From assembly GCA_964508135.1 (NCBI GenBank), contig CAZDSU010000006.1:60892-124891 (forward strand): a stretch of 64,000 bases of DNA. Reading direction: 5' to 3'. The translations under genes were made by a program, and so were the position numbers. Source of the DNA: UBA6168 sp964508135. GTDB lineage: Bacteria > Bacteroidota > Bacteroidia > Chitinophagales > Saprospiraceae. A model generated the notes under the pieces. That model had not been told where the DNA came from and made no database searches. It saw only the letters and a program-made list of their open reading frames with translations. Below are positions 16,153 through 26,040 of the stretch, one piece after another. How positions within the stretch are numbered: position 1 is the first letter of the stretch; every line of letters starts with the position of its first letter.

Positions 16153-19100
16153 ATGTACACGTTTACTAAACGGGATTTATTCGTTTCTGTAAAAGCGCGG
16201 CTTCAAAGACCGCTGTTCCGCAAAATCTTGCCCTTGTCCTTTGTGGTCTTGGCTTTGGTTGCGCTCCAGTCCTGGGACTACTACCAACCCTGGAATCCCA
16301 ACCCGCCAGTGGCACTTCAGCCCATCGGTGCTTGGTCGAACCTCAGTCCGGCGCAACGCCTGACCCTCAAAAATGGCGGCAGCGTTCCCAATTTCAACTC
16401 CGGTATTTGCAGCGGGGTAAACCCCATCCTGCTCAACATCAGCTCCGGGCCAGCACCAAGCGCCCTCATCAACAACGTCATCAATGCCCGCCAGCCACGG
16501 CGCTGGGGCAACACCTCGTTCTACCTCGCCCGCCAGAACATGGGCGGCTCCGGGGTGCAGTATTGTTTCGACCTCAGCATCGCCGCACCTTTCGGCATGG
16601 ACAGCCGGGAACATGCCTATTTCGCCTACGGCGAAAACATCGGCGTCACGGCGCTCAACGGCGTCAACCCCGTGCCGCTGGCGGCGAGCTACCAAGGCGG
16701 CCCTGTCGGCAATGCCACCATCATCGGCAACGGCTCGGGCAGCGTCCGCTTCAACGCCAATGGCAAAATCGGTGGCGGCCTCTGGTGGAGCGTCAATTCC
16801 GGTGGCCAGCCCATCACGCAGGTCTGCGTCCAATACTTTGCCCCGCCGGGCGACCTGCCCACCATCGAGCCGTTCCGCCTCAGCATTGACGGCACGAAGT
16901 GCGTGGCCGATGCGCCCATCGTCTGTGCCAATAGCTTTCCGGTGAGCCGCTGGGGCAGGCTCTCCGCCAACCAGGGCCTCTGGCTCGACGACGGCGAACC
17001 CGTCTTCGGCTTCAACAGCGGCTTCTGCGATGAAACCGGCGACCCCATCACCTTCATCGAAATTGACGCCAACCCGTCCACGGCTTCCGGCAATTCCACG
17101 TTGAGCAACAAGCCCCCACGCCCCTACGGGCGTTTCAGCCTCGACAACAGCCGGGAGTACATCGGGATGGGCGGCAATACCTACTGCTTCACCCTCGACG
17201 AGGCAAGGCCCATTCGCCTCAACTCGCAGGAGCACCGGTTTTTCGCAGGGCCGGAGCGACTGCGCATCAAGGCATGGCTCGGTGCCGACCCCGTCACCAT
17301 GACTGGCTTCGGCAATGGTCCGGCTCCGGTCACCAATGTCAACGGCCTCACCTTCAGTGGCTTGGGCTACGGCAAGGGCGTTTATTGGAGCGCCAGTTCC
17401 AACAACCTGCCCGTGTCGCAGGTCTGCGTAGAGTACTGGCGGGTGGATGGCGGAGCGCTCACAGGCGAGCCGTTTGCGTTAGAGCTTTGTGCGACCCGCT
17501 GCCTGTTCGACGACAGCTATGCCTGCACACAAAGCCCCGACCCGTTTTGCTCCGCAAACATTCCAGAGATTATGATCACGAAAACCGTGACGCCCATCAA
17601 CGGGTACGGCCTGAACGAATGTGACAGCGGCAGCGTACAGCTTCCGGCTTTCAAAATCAGCATCACGATGTACAACAACGCAGGTAGTGCAAAGGAGCTT
17701 TTCCTCGATGACGACCTGCTCAACTATCTCGCAGCTGCCTACGTGGACACTTTGACCGCTCCGCAAATCACAGCTTCCACCGCCACCGGCCCGCCGCTCC
17801 TCGACCCCTATTTTGATGGAAGGAATTATACCAATCTCTTTCTGTCCGGCACGGGTTGGCTGTCGGCTGGTCAGTACATTACCGTGGAGTTCACAGTGGC
17901 ACTTGACCCGAATGCGCCCGGTGCGTTGTCTGCACTTTGCAACACCGCTTTCGGTGGCGGTACCACGGCCAACGGCATGGTCGTGAGCGACCTCTCCGGC
18001 AACCTCGGTGCCGGGTACAGCGACCCCACGCCCGTCAACAACCTGCCCGCTGGCTACTTGGCCACACCAGCGCAGGACGTGACGATGGAGGCTACCCTGA
18101 TGAACTACATGAACGGCCCACAGGATTGGGTCAACAGCCACGGTGGTGCAACTTTCAGTGTACCCGGTTGCGGCCCCATCACTTGGACGAGCGACTTTGA
18201 CATGGACAACTGGGTCTGGAATTGCAGCTATATTGATGGCCATATTGACGTGACCTTCACGGCCCACGACAACTGCGGCCACACTTTCATCACCTGTGCC
18301 ACCTTCACGCTCGTGGACACCCAAGGCCCAAGCTGCATAAAGCCCACCAACCTCGACCTCGACTGTGCAGACCCCAACGCTGCCGCCCAGCTTGACCACT
18401 GGCTCAACTACGATGGCAACTGGAACGACCTCAGCCAGCCCGTCACGTTCACCCACGATTTCACTGGCCTCACGGGTAACGAGTGCAACGGCGACACCAT
18501 CACCGTCACTTGGACGGGCACCGATAACTGTGGCAATACGACTATCTTCGTGGGCTACCTCACCGTCAGCGACAACCAGGCACCCACGTTGTTAAACGTT
18601 CCGGCCAACGTTACGCTTGACCCCTGCACGGCCATTCCGCCTGCGGCGAACGTCACCGCCACCGACGCTTGCGACCCCAGCGTGTTTGTCATTCTGCAAG
18701 AATCTGTGACTGGCCCGTACTGTAACCAAATCATCACACGAACCTGGACAGCCACGGACGACTGCGGCAATGTGTCATCCGCTTCGCAAACGATTACCAT
18801 CGTTGACAACCAGGCGCCTGTTTTCTCGAACGTGCCAGCCGACATTACAGCCGAGTGCCCGAACGTGCCGCCCGTGCAAGACCCAACCGTGACGGATTGC
18901 TCGCCATTCACCGTGACCTTCAGCGAACAACAAATAGGCGGTGCTTGCCCATTGCCCAATATCATCACCCGCACCTGGATTGCGACAGACACCTGCGGCC
19001 ATTCGGACACGGTGACGCAAGTCATCACGATGACGCCGCCAAACGTGCCGTCCACGCTGATTTTCACGTTCGTGCCACCGAGCATCACCGTCACCTGCGA

Positions 19101-21750
19101 CCTGAATCCTGGCTTTGGAAATGCCGTTGCCGAAACGACCTGCCCGGCAGGCGGTCTCAGCGTCAGCTTTACCGACGTGGTGAACTCCAACGGCGACTGC
19201 AGCCAGCCGTTCAGCGTCACCCGCACCTGGATTGCGCACGACGCTTGCGGCAACATGGTCACCGCTTCGCAAACCATCAGCACCGGGCCTGACACGCAGG
19301 GGCCGCTCTTTGCCAGCGACACCCCCGACAGCATCAACGTGGACTGCAACGGTCCACTTTACACGCCGGTAGCTTACGACAATTGCGGAGCAACCAGTCT
19401 CAGCTACGCGGACAGCGGACAAACGGGCAATTGTACAACGGGATTCCATTTTACCCGCACGTGGACGGCGACCGACGTTTGTGGCAACAGCTCCACTTTC
19501 ACTCAGCAGGTGACCACAAACCCAGATACCACGCCGCCCGTTTTCATCTTTGTGCCCTACGACCAGTTCTTTGACTGCGAGGACACCATCGTCTTCCCCG
19601 ACCCCGTGGCATTCGACAACTGTGGCGACGTGACCATCACGTTCCAAGACAGCATCATCGGCACGGGCGATTGCCACGTGGTGAACGGCATCGAGTACGG
19701 CTACGACATCGTGCGCACCTGGACGGCAACCGACGAGTGCGGCAATTTCACCACCGCCACCACCAGCGCTTGGGTGCTGCCCGGCTTCAACAGCGGCAAC
19801 ATGATTGCCTTCAGCTACGTGCCAGAAAATAAAACCGTTGATTGCAGCGGCAACGCCGTCTTCGGCGAGCCAGTCTGCCACTCGGCTTGCGACCCGCTGA
19901 CCATCAGTTTTGTGGATGAAATCATCGCTGGGGACTGCTCGACGGCCACCACCGTCACTCGACACTGGACGGCCACCGACGTTTGCGGGAATTCGACCTT
20001 TGCGGAGCAAACCATCGTCATCATGCCCGACCAGTCGGCGCCCGTGTTCACGCTGGCTTCGCAAGACTTGACGATGAACTGCTCAACAGGCGGGACGCCA
20101 ATTTTCGACACACCGACAGTTTCGGACAACTGTGCCGAAGGCACCAGCCTAACCATCAGCCACCACGATGTGTGGAGCAACGGCGGCGGCTCAACGGCTT
20201 GCGCAAACCAGACCGTAACCCGCACCTGGACAGCGTTGGACGCCTGCGGCAACGAGGCGACCGCTTCGCAAACCATCACCATCGTGGACAACGAAGCGCC
20301 GGTCTTCAGCGTCGTGCCAGCCGACCAATCGCTGACCTGCGGCGAGGCGGTCGTGTTCGGCACACCGGAGGCCGCCGACGGCTGCTCCACGGTGAACCTG
20401 ACACACTCCGACGAGGTGTTGGATTTGGCCTGCGGCCAACAGCACTTGAGAACATGGACCGCAACGGACGCCTGCGGCAACTCAGTCGTTGCGCAGCAAA
20501 AAATAACCGTGACGGACAATATGTCACCGATTTTCAGCGCCCTGCCAACCGACCAGTCACTGACCTGCGGCGAGGCTGTCGTGTTCGGTACGCCGGAGGC
20601 TTCCGACGGCTGCTCGACCGTGAGCCTGACGCACACCGACGAGGTGCTGGATTTGGCCTGCGGCCAACAGCACGTGAGGACTTGGACGGCGACGGACGCT
20701 TGCGGCAACTCGGTCGTTGCGCAGCAAAAAATCACCGTGACGGACAGCGAGCCGCCTGTTTTTACCACCAGTTTTGAGAACCTAACCATCGAGTGCGGCC
20801 AGCCGATTGCGTTCGCCAACATGGCGGCGAGCGACGGTTGCAGCACTGCGGCGCTGGCGTTCAGCGACGACGTGCAGGTGAACAATTGCGGCCAAACCAC
20901 CACCCGCACCTGGACGGCGACGGACGCCTGCGGCAATGCGGCCACCACTTCACAAACCATCACGGAGATGGACACACAGGCCCCGGTCTTCGAGCCGATG
21001 CCAACGGAACTGGCGATGACGCTGGCCGATTTTGCAGCGTGGACGCCGCCTGTGGCGACCGCCACCGACTGCAACAACGTGACCATCAACACCGAAACGA
21101 CCGTTCAAACCAGTTGCGAAGCGGCCTCGAATGTTTTCACCTACACAGCGGCAGATGCCTGCGGCAACACGGCCACCCACACGCTGACGGTTACGTTGCT
21201 CGACGCCATTTTTGCGGTGAGCGCCAACCTACCCACTTCGCTCGACTGCGGCAACAGCTACGCACTGACGGCCAGTGCCGAGAACGGCACGGCGCCGTAC
21301 AGCTTCGCTTGGACAGTGGTTGACGGTTCTGGCTGGGAAATCATGGGTGGCGCTGCTACCGAGTCGGCCACACTGCTGGCGGGGGAGGGCACGGCCACGG
21401 TGATGCTGGAAGTGGTGGACGCCAGTGGCTGCGCTGAGATGCAAGCCTTTACTTTGAGCTGCAACCAGACGGCCTCTGGCATTGACGAGGAGGTGGTTTC
21501 GGGCTTCCAACTGCTACCCAATCCAACGAAGGACTTCATGACCGTGCGATACAGTACCGCCGCCGTTGGCGATGCTACGCTGCGCATCCTGAACCCGCTG
21601 GGCGAGGTCGTTTTGCTCCGCAACGGGCAATCCAACCTTGGCCGCAACGAGGCGAGTTTCGACGTTTCGGGGTTGGCTGCTGGCACCTATTTCTTGTCGC
21701 TGCAAGTTGGCGATGGAGTGGTGACCCAGCGGTTCGTAAAAGTTTGGTAG
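16153..21750 (+). CDS. Giant secreted HYR-repeat adhesin with type IX sorting domain
   Basis: The 1865-residue protein has an N-terminal membrane or signal segment at about 24-42 (ILPLSFVVLALVAL). Two similar N-terminal domains follow (about 50-260 and 265-470, both with the GVYWS/GLWWSVNSGGQPITQVCV pattern). A DUF11-like linker comes next, then about thirteen HYR/Ig-like repeats (roughly 650-1680). Each repeat ends in a variant of TRTWTATDACGN and begins DNQAPVF. Two neighbouring repeats (20284-20752) are almost identical. The last 80 or so residues (LLPNPTKDFMTVRY ... YFLSLQVGDGVVTQRFVKVW) are a type A C-terminal sorting domain for type IX export and surface attachment. It is probably a cell-surface adhesin or gliding/biofilm protein. 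Repeat number may vary between strains. Confidence 0.9.
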   Translation: MYTFTKRDLFVSVKARLQRPLFRKILPLSFVVLALVALQSWDYYQPWNPNPPVALQPIGAWSNLSPAQRLTLKNGGSVPNFNSGICSGVNPILLNISSGPAPSALINNVINARQPRRWGNTSFYLARQNMGGSGVQYCFDLSIAAPFGMDSREHAYFAYGENIGVTALNGVNPVPLAASYQGGPVGNATIIGNGSGSVRFNANGKIGGGLWWSVNSGGQPITQVCVQYFAPPGDLPTIEPFRLSIDGTKCVADAPIVCANSFPVSRWGRLSANQGLWLDDGEPVFGFNSGFCDETGDPITFIEIDANPSTASGNSTLSNKPPRPYGRFSLDNSREYIGMGGNTYCFTLDEARPIRLNSQEHRFFAGPERLRIKAWLGADPVTMTGFGNGPAPVTNVNGLTFSGLGYGKGVYWSASSNNLPVSQVCVEYWRVDGGALTGEPFALELCATRCLFDDSYACTQSPDPFCSANIPEIMITKTVTPINGYGLNECDSGSVQLPAFKISITMYNNAGSAKELFLDDDLLNYLAAAYVDTLTAPQITASTATGPPLLDPYFDGRNYTNLFLSGTGWLSAGQYITVEFTVALDPNAPGALSALCNTAFGGGTTANGMVVSDLSGNLGAGYSDPTPVNNLPAGYLATPAQDVTMEATLMNYMNGPQDWVNSHGGATFSVPGCGPITWTSDFDMDNWVWNCSYIDGHIDVTFTAHDNCGHTFITCATFTLVDTQGPSCIKPTNLDLDCADPNAAAQLDHWLNYDGNWNDLSQPVTFTHDFTGLTGNECNGDTITVTWTGTDNCGNTTIFVGYLTVSDNQAPTLLNVPANVTLDPCTAIPPAANVTATDACDPSVFVILQESVTGPYCNQIITRTWTATDDCGNVSSASQTITIVDNQAPVFSNVPADITAECPNVPPVQDPTVTDCSPFTVTFSEQQIGGACPLPNIITRTWIATDTCGHSDTVTQVITMTPPNVPSTLIFTFVPPSITVTCDLNPGFGNAVAETTCPAGGLSVSFTDVVNSNGDCSQPFSVTRTWIAHDACGNMVTASQTISTGPDTQGPLFASDTPDSINVDCNGPLYTPVAYDNCGATSLSYADSGQTGNCTTGFHFTRTWTATDVCGNSSTFTQQVTTNPDTTPPVFIFVPYDQFFDCEDTIVFPDPVAFDNCGDVTITFQDSIIGTGDCHVVNGIEYGYDIVRTWTATDECGNFTTATTSAWVLPGFNSGNMIAFSYVPENKTVDCSGNAVFGEPVCHSACDPLTISFVDEIIAGDCSTATTVTRHWTATDVCGNSTFAEQTIVIMPDQSAPVFTLASQDLTMNCSTGGTPIFDTPTVSDNCAEGTSLTISHHDVWSNGGGSTACANQTVTRTWTALDACGNEATASQTITIVDNEAPVFSVVPADQSLTCGEAVVFGTPEAADGCSTVNLTHSDEVLDLACGQQHLRTWTATDACGNSVVAQQKITVTDNMSPIFSALPTDQSLTCGEAVVFGTPEASDGCSTVSLTHTDEVLDLACGQQHVRTWTATDACGNSVVAQQKITVTDSEPPVFTTSFENLTIECGQPIAFANMAASDGCSTAALAFSDDVQVNNCGQTTTRTWTATDACGNAATTSQTITEMDTQAPVFEPMPTELAMTLADFAAWTPPVATATDCNNVTINTETTVQTSCEAASNVFTYTAADACGNTATHTLTVTLLDAIFAVSANLPTSLDCGNSYALTASAENGTAPYSFAWTVVDGSGWEIMGGAATESATLLAGEGTATVMLEVVDASGCAEMQAFTLSCNQTASGIDEEVVSGFQLLPNPTKDFMTVRYSTAAVGDATLRILNPLGEVVLLRNGQSNLGRNEASFDVSGLAAGTYFLSLQVGDGVVTQRFVKVW
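20284..20752 (+). repeat. Pair of near-identical HYR repeat units inside the adhesin gene
   Basis: Two consecutive units of about 234 bases (20284-20518 and 20519-20752) encode almost the same protein segment, with DQSLTCGEAVVFGTPEA and LACGQQH in both. Most base differences are synonymous. They look like a recent internal duplication. Confidence 0.85.
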
Positions 21751-21760
21751 GATGAGATTC

Positions 21761-21793
21761 AACGTCGGGGAGGTTTTGAACCTCCCCGACGTT
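21761..21793 (+). terminator. Perfect 33-base hairpin with TTG loop after the adhesin gene
   Basis: The arm AACGTCGGGGAGGTT and its exact complement enclose TTG, 10 bases after the adhesin stop. Placement suits a terminator. The loop and arm length are the same as at 11851-11883. Confidence 0.7.
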
Positions 21794-21973
21794 TGCGAAA
21801 ATAGATGCAACTAATTGGCACATCAAAGCACCCTCTGGCTACATGCTGGAGGGTGCTTCGTTTTTTTGGATAAAGCCGCTGTGTCAGGTTGTTTGCAAAA
21901 AAGGATTCGGAGAGGTTGGGGGAAAAACGCACCTTTGCTGCCATGTGAAAAATTAACACAAAATTCAACCAGT

Positions 21974-22726
21974 ATGAAGCTTCATTTTACAATCAAAGCA
22001 AGTTTTTTAGCAACGCTTTTCTTTATCGCCTTCGGCAAAATGGAGGCACAAACCGCCGTAGTAATCAACGAGATAATGGCCTCCAACACAGCCACCATCA
22101 CCGACGAGAACGGTGAATATGAGGACTGGATAGAGCTTTTCAACAACTCCAACAGCGCTGTAAATCTCAGTGGCTGGCACTTGACCGACAAAGCTGACAA
22201 CCTCGACAAATGGGAGTTCCCAGCCAATACAAGCATCCCTGCGAATGGCTACATTATCATTTGGGCGGACGAGGACAGCAGCCAAGGGCCACTTCACGCC
22301 AACTTCAAACTGAGCGCACTTGGCGAACAGTTGTTGCTGATCAACGCCAGCGGCAGCGCCGTGCAGGACATCACCTTCGGGGCGCAACAGGCCGACAAGG
22401 GCTATGCCCGCTCCCCGAACGGCACAGGCAGCTTTGTCATCAAGAACCCGACATTCAAGGCCAACAACGACACTGGCATTTCCGCAGTGGATGAGGCAGC
22501 ACTGGCGAAAATGCTCACCATTTTCCCTAACCCGGTCAGCCGTGGAGCGGCAACTTTGCGAAGCGAAAAACAGGGGCTGCAAACCGTGGAAGTCTTCGAC
22601 CAACTTGGTCGGCTGCGGCTGAAAACGGCTTTTTTCAACGAAGCAAAAATGGACGTGAGCGAATGGCCTGCTGGGTTGTACGTGGTGAAAACCGAGGCGA
22701 CTAGGCAAATGCTGTTGGTGAGGTGA
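21974..22726 (+). CDS. Secreted lamin-tail-domain protein with type IX sorting domain
   Basis: From ATG 21974 the 250-residue product has a signal peptide (KASFLATLFFIAFGKMEAQ). A lamin tail domain at about 25-145 follows (VVINEIMASN, DWIELFNNSNSAVNLSGWHL, GYIIIWADED). A type A sorting domain closes it (LTIFPNPVSRGAATL ... GLYVVKTEATRQMLLVR). Lamin-tail domains in bacteria are thought to bind carbohydrate or nucleic-acid surfaces; the ligand is unknown. An upstream in-frame extension to 21815 lacks coding character and would mask the signal peptide. The protein shares its secretion route with the giant adhesin upstream, from which a terminator separates it. Confidence 0.88.
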   Translation: MKLHFTIKASFLATLFFIAFGKMEAQTAVVINEIMASNTATITDENGEYEDWIELFNNSNSAVNLSGWHLTDKADNLDKWEFPANTSIPANGYIIIWADEDSSQGPLHANFKLSALGEQLLLINASGSAVQDITFGAQQADKGYARSPNGTGSFVIKNPTFKANNDTGISAVDEAALAKMLTIFPNPVSRGAATLRSEKQGLQTVEVFDQLGRLRLKTAFFNEAKMDVSEWPAGLYVVKTEATRQMLLVR

Positions 22727-22784
22727 GCCATTGGCAGGTAGCAATTCAGGAGTATAACAATCCAACAATTTCAAGTATCACCGC

Positions 22785-23483
22785 ATGTTCGACTTTTCCC
22801 TTTTGCAAGCCAATGCCGACAACCCGACGCTCATGTCGGTGGTGTACGCCATGCTTTTTTCATTTTTGTTGTCGGTCGTGGTGGCGTTCACTTACGAAAA
22901 AACGAGCCGGGACCTGTTCGTGCCGGGCAATTTCATCCAAGCGATGATTCTCGGTTCGATGGCCGCAGCCACGGTGATGCTGGCCATCGGCGACAGCTTG
23001 GCGAGGGGCTTGGGGATGATCGGGGCGTTGGCCATCATCCACTTCCGCACCAACCTGCGTGACCCCCGCAACATCATTTTCATGTTCGCTGCCCTGGCCA
23101 TTGGCATCGCCTGTGGGGTGCATGGCTACAACATCGCCTTCATGGGCACGGTGGCCTTTTGCATCGTGGCCTTTTTGTTGAAATGGACCCCGTTTTCCAC
23201 CGCTGGCCACCATCAGGTCAACGTGCTGCGATTTCGGTTGGATGCCGAGGCTGGCACTTCCGAGGCAGCGGTGCGGCGATTGCTCGAAGAGCATTGCGCC
23301 AAGACCCAGCATTGGCGTTCCGACTACGTGACAGACGCCGAAGGCAGCTTGAAAATCGAATTTGATTACCGGGTCGTTTTTAAAAAAACATCGTCGGGAC
23401 TGGAATTTTTAAAGCACTTGAAAAACGTGGAGGGCATTTCCAAAATGACGCTCTCGACGAGGAGCGAGCCGGAAGCGTTGTGA
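22785..23483 (+). CDS. DUF4956 membrane protein
   Basis: The 232-residue protein has four hydrophobic helices in the first 135 residues, including the family block LGMIGALAIIHFRTNLRDPR. A soluble C-terminal domain of about 90 residues follows. DUF4956 proteins often sit near polyphosphate polymerase (VTC-like) or CotH genes and may be accessory to them; neither is visible here. The function is unknown. The gene follows the lamin-tail gene by 58 bases and could be co-transcribed. Confidence 0.85.
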   Translation: MFDFSLLQANADNPTLMSVVYAMLFSFLLSVVVAFTYEKTSRDLFVPGNFIQAMILGSMAAATVMLAIGDSLARGLGMIGALAIIHFRTNLRDPRNIIFMFAALAIGIACGVHGYNIAFMGTVAFCIVAFLLKWTPFSTAGHHQVNVLRFRLDAEAGTSEAAVRRLLEEHCAKTQHWRSDYVTDAEGSLKIEFDYRVVFKKTSSGLEFLKHLKNVEGISKMTLSTRSEPEAL

Positions 23484-23523
23484 CGTAGTTATGAGTTATG
23501 AGGTTTGAGTTTCGAGTTGAGTG

Positions 23524-25005
23524 TCACTCCGTCTGCCGTCTCAAAAAAACCACCGTCGCCTCCATGTCCCCGCTCAGAATCCTGTCTTCCTCCACCATTG
23601 GTACTACTTTCCGGTAAGCCGACAAGGCAGTTTCCACCACCTCCGACGACCGAAGCGGCCTGCGGAATTCCATCGCCTGTGCCGCCGTGAAGAACTCGAT
23701 GGCCAGCACCCGCTCCACGTTTTTCACCACCCGCCAAGCCTTCGTGGCGGCGTTGGCACCCATGCTCACATGGTCTTCTTGGCCGTTGGAGGACACGATG
23801 CTGTCCACCGAGGCGGGGGTGCAAAGCTGCTTCGTTTGGCTGACGATGCTTGCAGCAGTGTACTGCGGAATCATGAAGCCGCTGTTCACGCCCCCATTTT
23901 TGGTCAAAAAATGCGGTAGGCCCCGCTGTCCACTGATGAGCTGGTAGGTGCGCCGCTCGCTGATGCTGCCCAGTTCGGCCAAGGCGATGGCGAGGTAGTC
24001 GAGGGTCAGGGCCAGTGGCTGGGCGTGGAAGTTGCCGCCAGAAAGGATTTCGTCCTCATCCGGGAAAAGGGTCGGGTTATCCGTCACGGAATTGATTTCG
24101 GTGAAAAACACCCGCTCCACATGGGCGATGGCGTCGTAACTGGCTCCATGCACCTGAGGGATGCAGCGAAAGGAGTAGGGGTCTTGCACGGCGGTCTTTT
24201 CGTGGAAAGCTATTTCACTGTCTTTCAACAAGTTACGGATGGCCTTGGCGGTTTTCAACTGCCCCTCGTGCGGCCTGATTTTGTGCAACAGTTCGTTGAA
24301 TGGCGACAGCCTGCAATCGAAAGCATCGAGCGAAACGGCGGCAGTCAGGTTGGCCAATTCATACAAACGCCGGGCTTCCAGCAGGCACCAAACACCGTAG
24401 GCTTGGCAAAATTGGGTGCCGTTGAGCAGCGCCAAGCCCTCTTTCGATTGGAGGCGAATGGGCTGCCAGCCGTGTTCTTTGAGGACATTGGCGGCAGGCA
24501 TTTTTTCGCCGTTCACCCGCACATCGCCCATGCCGATGAGTGGCAGGCTGAGGTGCGCCAATGGCGCCAAATCGCCGGAAGCGCCAAGCGAACCCTGCTG
24601 GTAGATGACGGGCAAAATGTCGTGGTTGAAAAAATCAACGAGGCGCTGCACGGTGACGAGTTGTACCCCAGAGTAGCCCTGCGAGAGTCCCTGGATTTTG
24701 AGCAAAAGCATCAGCCGCACCACATCGGCGGGCACTTCATCGCCCATGCCACAGGCGTGGGACATGACAAGGTTGAGCTGCAACTGCTCCAATTCGTCTG
24801 GTTCGATGCGAACGTTGCAGAGCGAACCGAAGCCCGTGTTGATACCATAAAACGTTTCGTTGGAGGCGGCCAATTTGTCGTCAAGGTACTGGCGGCAATG
24901 CTCAATGCGCTGGGTGGCCTCAGCGGAAAGGGCTATTTTCTTGCCCGATGTGAGTATTTGGCCGACCTGTTCGAGGGTCAGCGGGTCAGGGCTGATATGG
25001 TGCAT
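23524..25005 (-). CDS. hutH: Histidine ammonia-lyase
   Basis: The enzyme converts L-histidine to trans-urocanate and ammonia, the first step of histidine degradation. With ATG 25005 the protein has 493 residues. The MIO-forming Ala-Ser-Gly (in SLGASGDLAPLAHL) falls at 142-144, and Tyr53 (ETFYGINTGFG) and His83 (VMSHACGMG) fall at the numbering of the well-studied Pseudomonas enzyme. A longer frame from 25056 would start inside a palindromic repeat, so 25005 is preferred. His83 argues for histidine rather than tyrosine or phenylalanine as substrate. No other hut gene is in the window. Confidence 0.93.
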   Translation of the reverse strand: MHHISPDPLTLEQVGQILTSGKKIALSAEATQRIEHCRQYLDDKLAASNETFYGINTGFGSLCNVRIEPDELEQLQLNLVMSHACGMGDEVPADVVRLMLLLKIQGLSQGYSGVQLVTVQRLVDFFNHDILPVIYQQGSLGASGDLAPLAHLSLPLIGMGDVRVNGEKMPAANVLKEHGWQPIRLQSKEGLALLNGTQFCQAYGVWCLLEARRLYELANLTAAVSLDAFDCRLSPFNELLHKIRPHEGQLKTAKAIRNLLKDSEIAFHEKTAVQDPYSFRCIPQVHGASYDAIAHVERVFFTEINSVTDNPTLFPDEDEILSGGNFHAQPLALTLDYLAIALAELGSISERRTYQLISGQRGLPHFLTKNGGVNSGFMIPQYTAASIVSQTKQLCTPASVDSIVSSNGQEDHVSMGANAATKAWRVVKNVERVLAIEFFTAAQAMEFRRPLRSSEVVETALSAYRKVVPMVEEDRILSGDMEATVVFLRRQTE

Positions 25006-25030
25006 GTAGCTGGTGGCAATTTGGTTTGGG

Positions 25031-25079
25031 TATAAATCAACCCTGTTAGGGTTCAAAACCCTAACAGGGTTGATTTATA
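25031..25079. repeat. Perfect 49-base hairpin with CAA loop
   Basis: Arms of 23 bases (TATAAATCAACCCTGTTAGGGTT and its complement) flank CAA. It lies between the divergent hutH and hydrolase genes. It has the same design as the hairpins at 11851 and 21761; CAA is TTG read from the other strand. Confidence 0.8.
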
Positions 25080-25167
25080 CCTCGCAAACCTTCTGGTTTT
25101 ATTTGCGTTCTCAAAAAGTTTGCAAAGTTAAAAAACTGCCACTCAAACCACTTCAAACGATTGAATC

Positions 25168-25965
25168 TTGGAACTGAACTACAAAACTTTTGGCCAGGGC
25201 GACCCCGTCATCATCCTGCACGGGCTGTTCGGGACGCTGGACAACTGGCAAACCATTGCCCGACAACTGGCCGAATCGCACTCCGTTTTTATCCTCGACC
25301 AACGCAACCACGGGCGCTCGCCACACGCTGATATCCATGACTACCCTGCGCTGGCCGAAGACCTGCGGCAGTTCATGGAGGCGCACTGGATGTACGATGG
25401 CGCACACGTCATCGGCCACTCGATGGGCGGCAAGACAGCCATGCAATTCGCCCTCGAACACCCCGATTTGGTGAAAAAACTGGTGGTCGTGGACATTGCG
25501 CCGAAGGCGTACCCCGGCGGCCATTTCGAGATTTTCGAGGCCCTGCAAGCGATGGACTTGGACAACATCGCCGACCGAAAGGAGGCCGAAGCCTTCCTCG
25601 CCGAGCACATCAAAGAAGTGGATGTGCGCCAGTTTTTGATGAAAAACCTGACCCGAAAGAATCCCCTGCCCCCCGACCCCCTAAAGGGGGAGGCAAGCAG
25701 TGGCGGCTTCGAGTTCAAAATGAACCTCCCTGTGATTTGGAAGCACTACCCGGACATCTTGGCGGCGGTGGAAGGTGAGCCGTTTGAGGGGGAGACGCTG
25801 TTCATCCGGGGTGGCCGCTCAAAGCACGTCATCTTGCCGGACGATGAGGCGTTGATAAAAAAGCTGTTTCCCAATTCGGAAATCAAGACGGTGGAGGGGG
25901 CTGGGCATTGGGTACATGCGGAGAAGCCGGTGGAGTTGCTGGGGCTGGTGCGGGCATTTTTGTAG
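25168..25965 (+). CDS. Alpha/beta hydrolase (YbfF-like esterase)
   Basis: The 265-residue protein has the full alpha/beta-hydrolase set: oxyanion turn LHGLFGTLDNW, DQRNHGRSPH, nucleophile elbow GHSMGG (Ser about residue 92), and the histidine in GAGHWVHAEKP near the end. The closest described group is the YbfF/ABHD11-type thioesterases and esterases. The start is a TTG (25168), since no in-frame ATG precedes the first strand. Residues about 166-178 (NPLPPDPLKGEASS) are encoded by a palindromic DNA repeat inserted in the gene (25663-25700). They probably form a surface loop in the lid region. Confidence 0.87.
   Translation: MELNYKTFGQGDPVIILHGLFGTLDNWQTIARQLAESHSVFILDQRNHGRSPHADIHDYPALAEDLRQFMEAHWMYDGAHVIGHSMGGKTAMQFALEHPDLVKKLVVVDIAPKAYPGGHFEIFEALQAMDLDNIADRKEAEAFLAEHIKEVDVRQFLMKNLTRKNPLPPDPLKGEASSGGFEFKMNLPVIWKHYPDILAAVEGEPFEGETLFIRGGRSKHVILPDDEALIKKLFPNSEIKTVEGAGHWVHAEKPVELLGLVRAFL
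25663..25700. repeat. GC-rich palindromic repeat inside the hydrolase gene
   Basis: The sequence CCCCCCGACCCCCTAAAGGGGG, split here as CCCCCCGACCCC plus CTAAAGGGGG, can fold back on itself. A related copy in the opposite orientation lies at about 44832-44872 inside permease 2. The repeat reads in frame. Confidence 0.75.
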
Positions 25966-26010
25966 CAAAAACTAAATTCCCCTCCTCCTGTTTTACATTT
26001 CCACATCCCT

Positions 26011-26018
26011 TACCTTTG
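26011..26018 (+). promoter_or_regulatory. Predicted -7 element of the exporter gene
   Basis: The TACCTTTG octamer is an exact TAnnTTTG match ending 22 bases before ATG 26041. No clear -33 element is seen at the expected distance. Confidence 0.4.
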
Positions 26019-26040
26019 CCCCCGAATTTTCAAAACCTTC

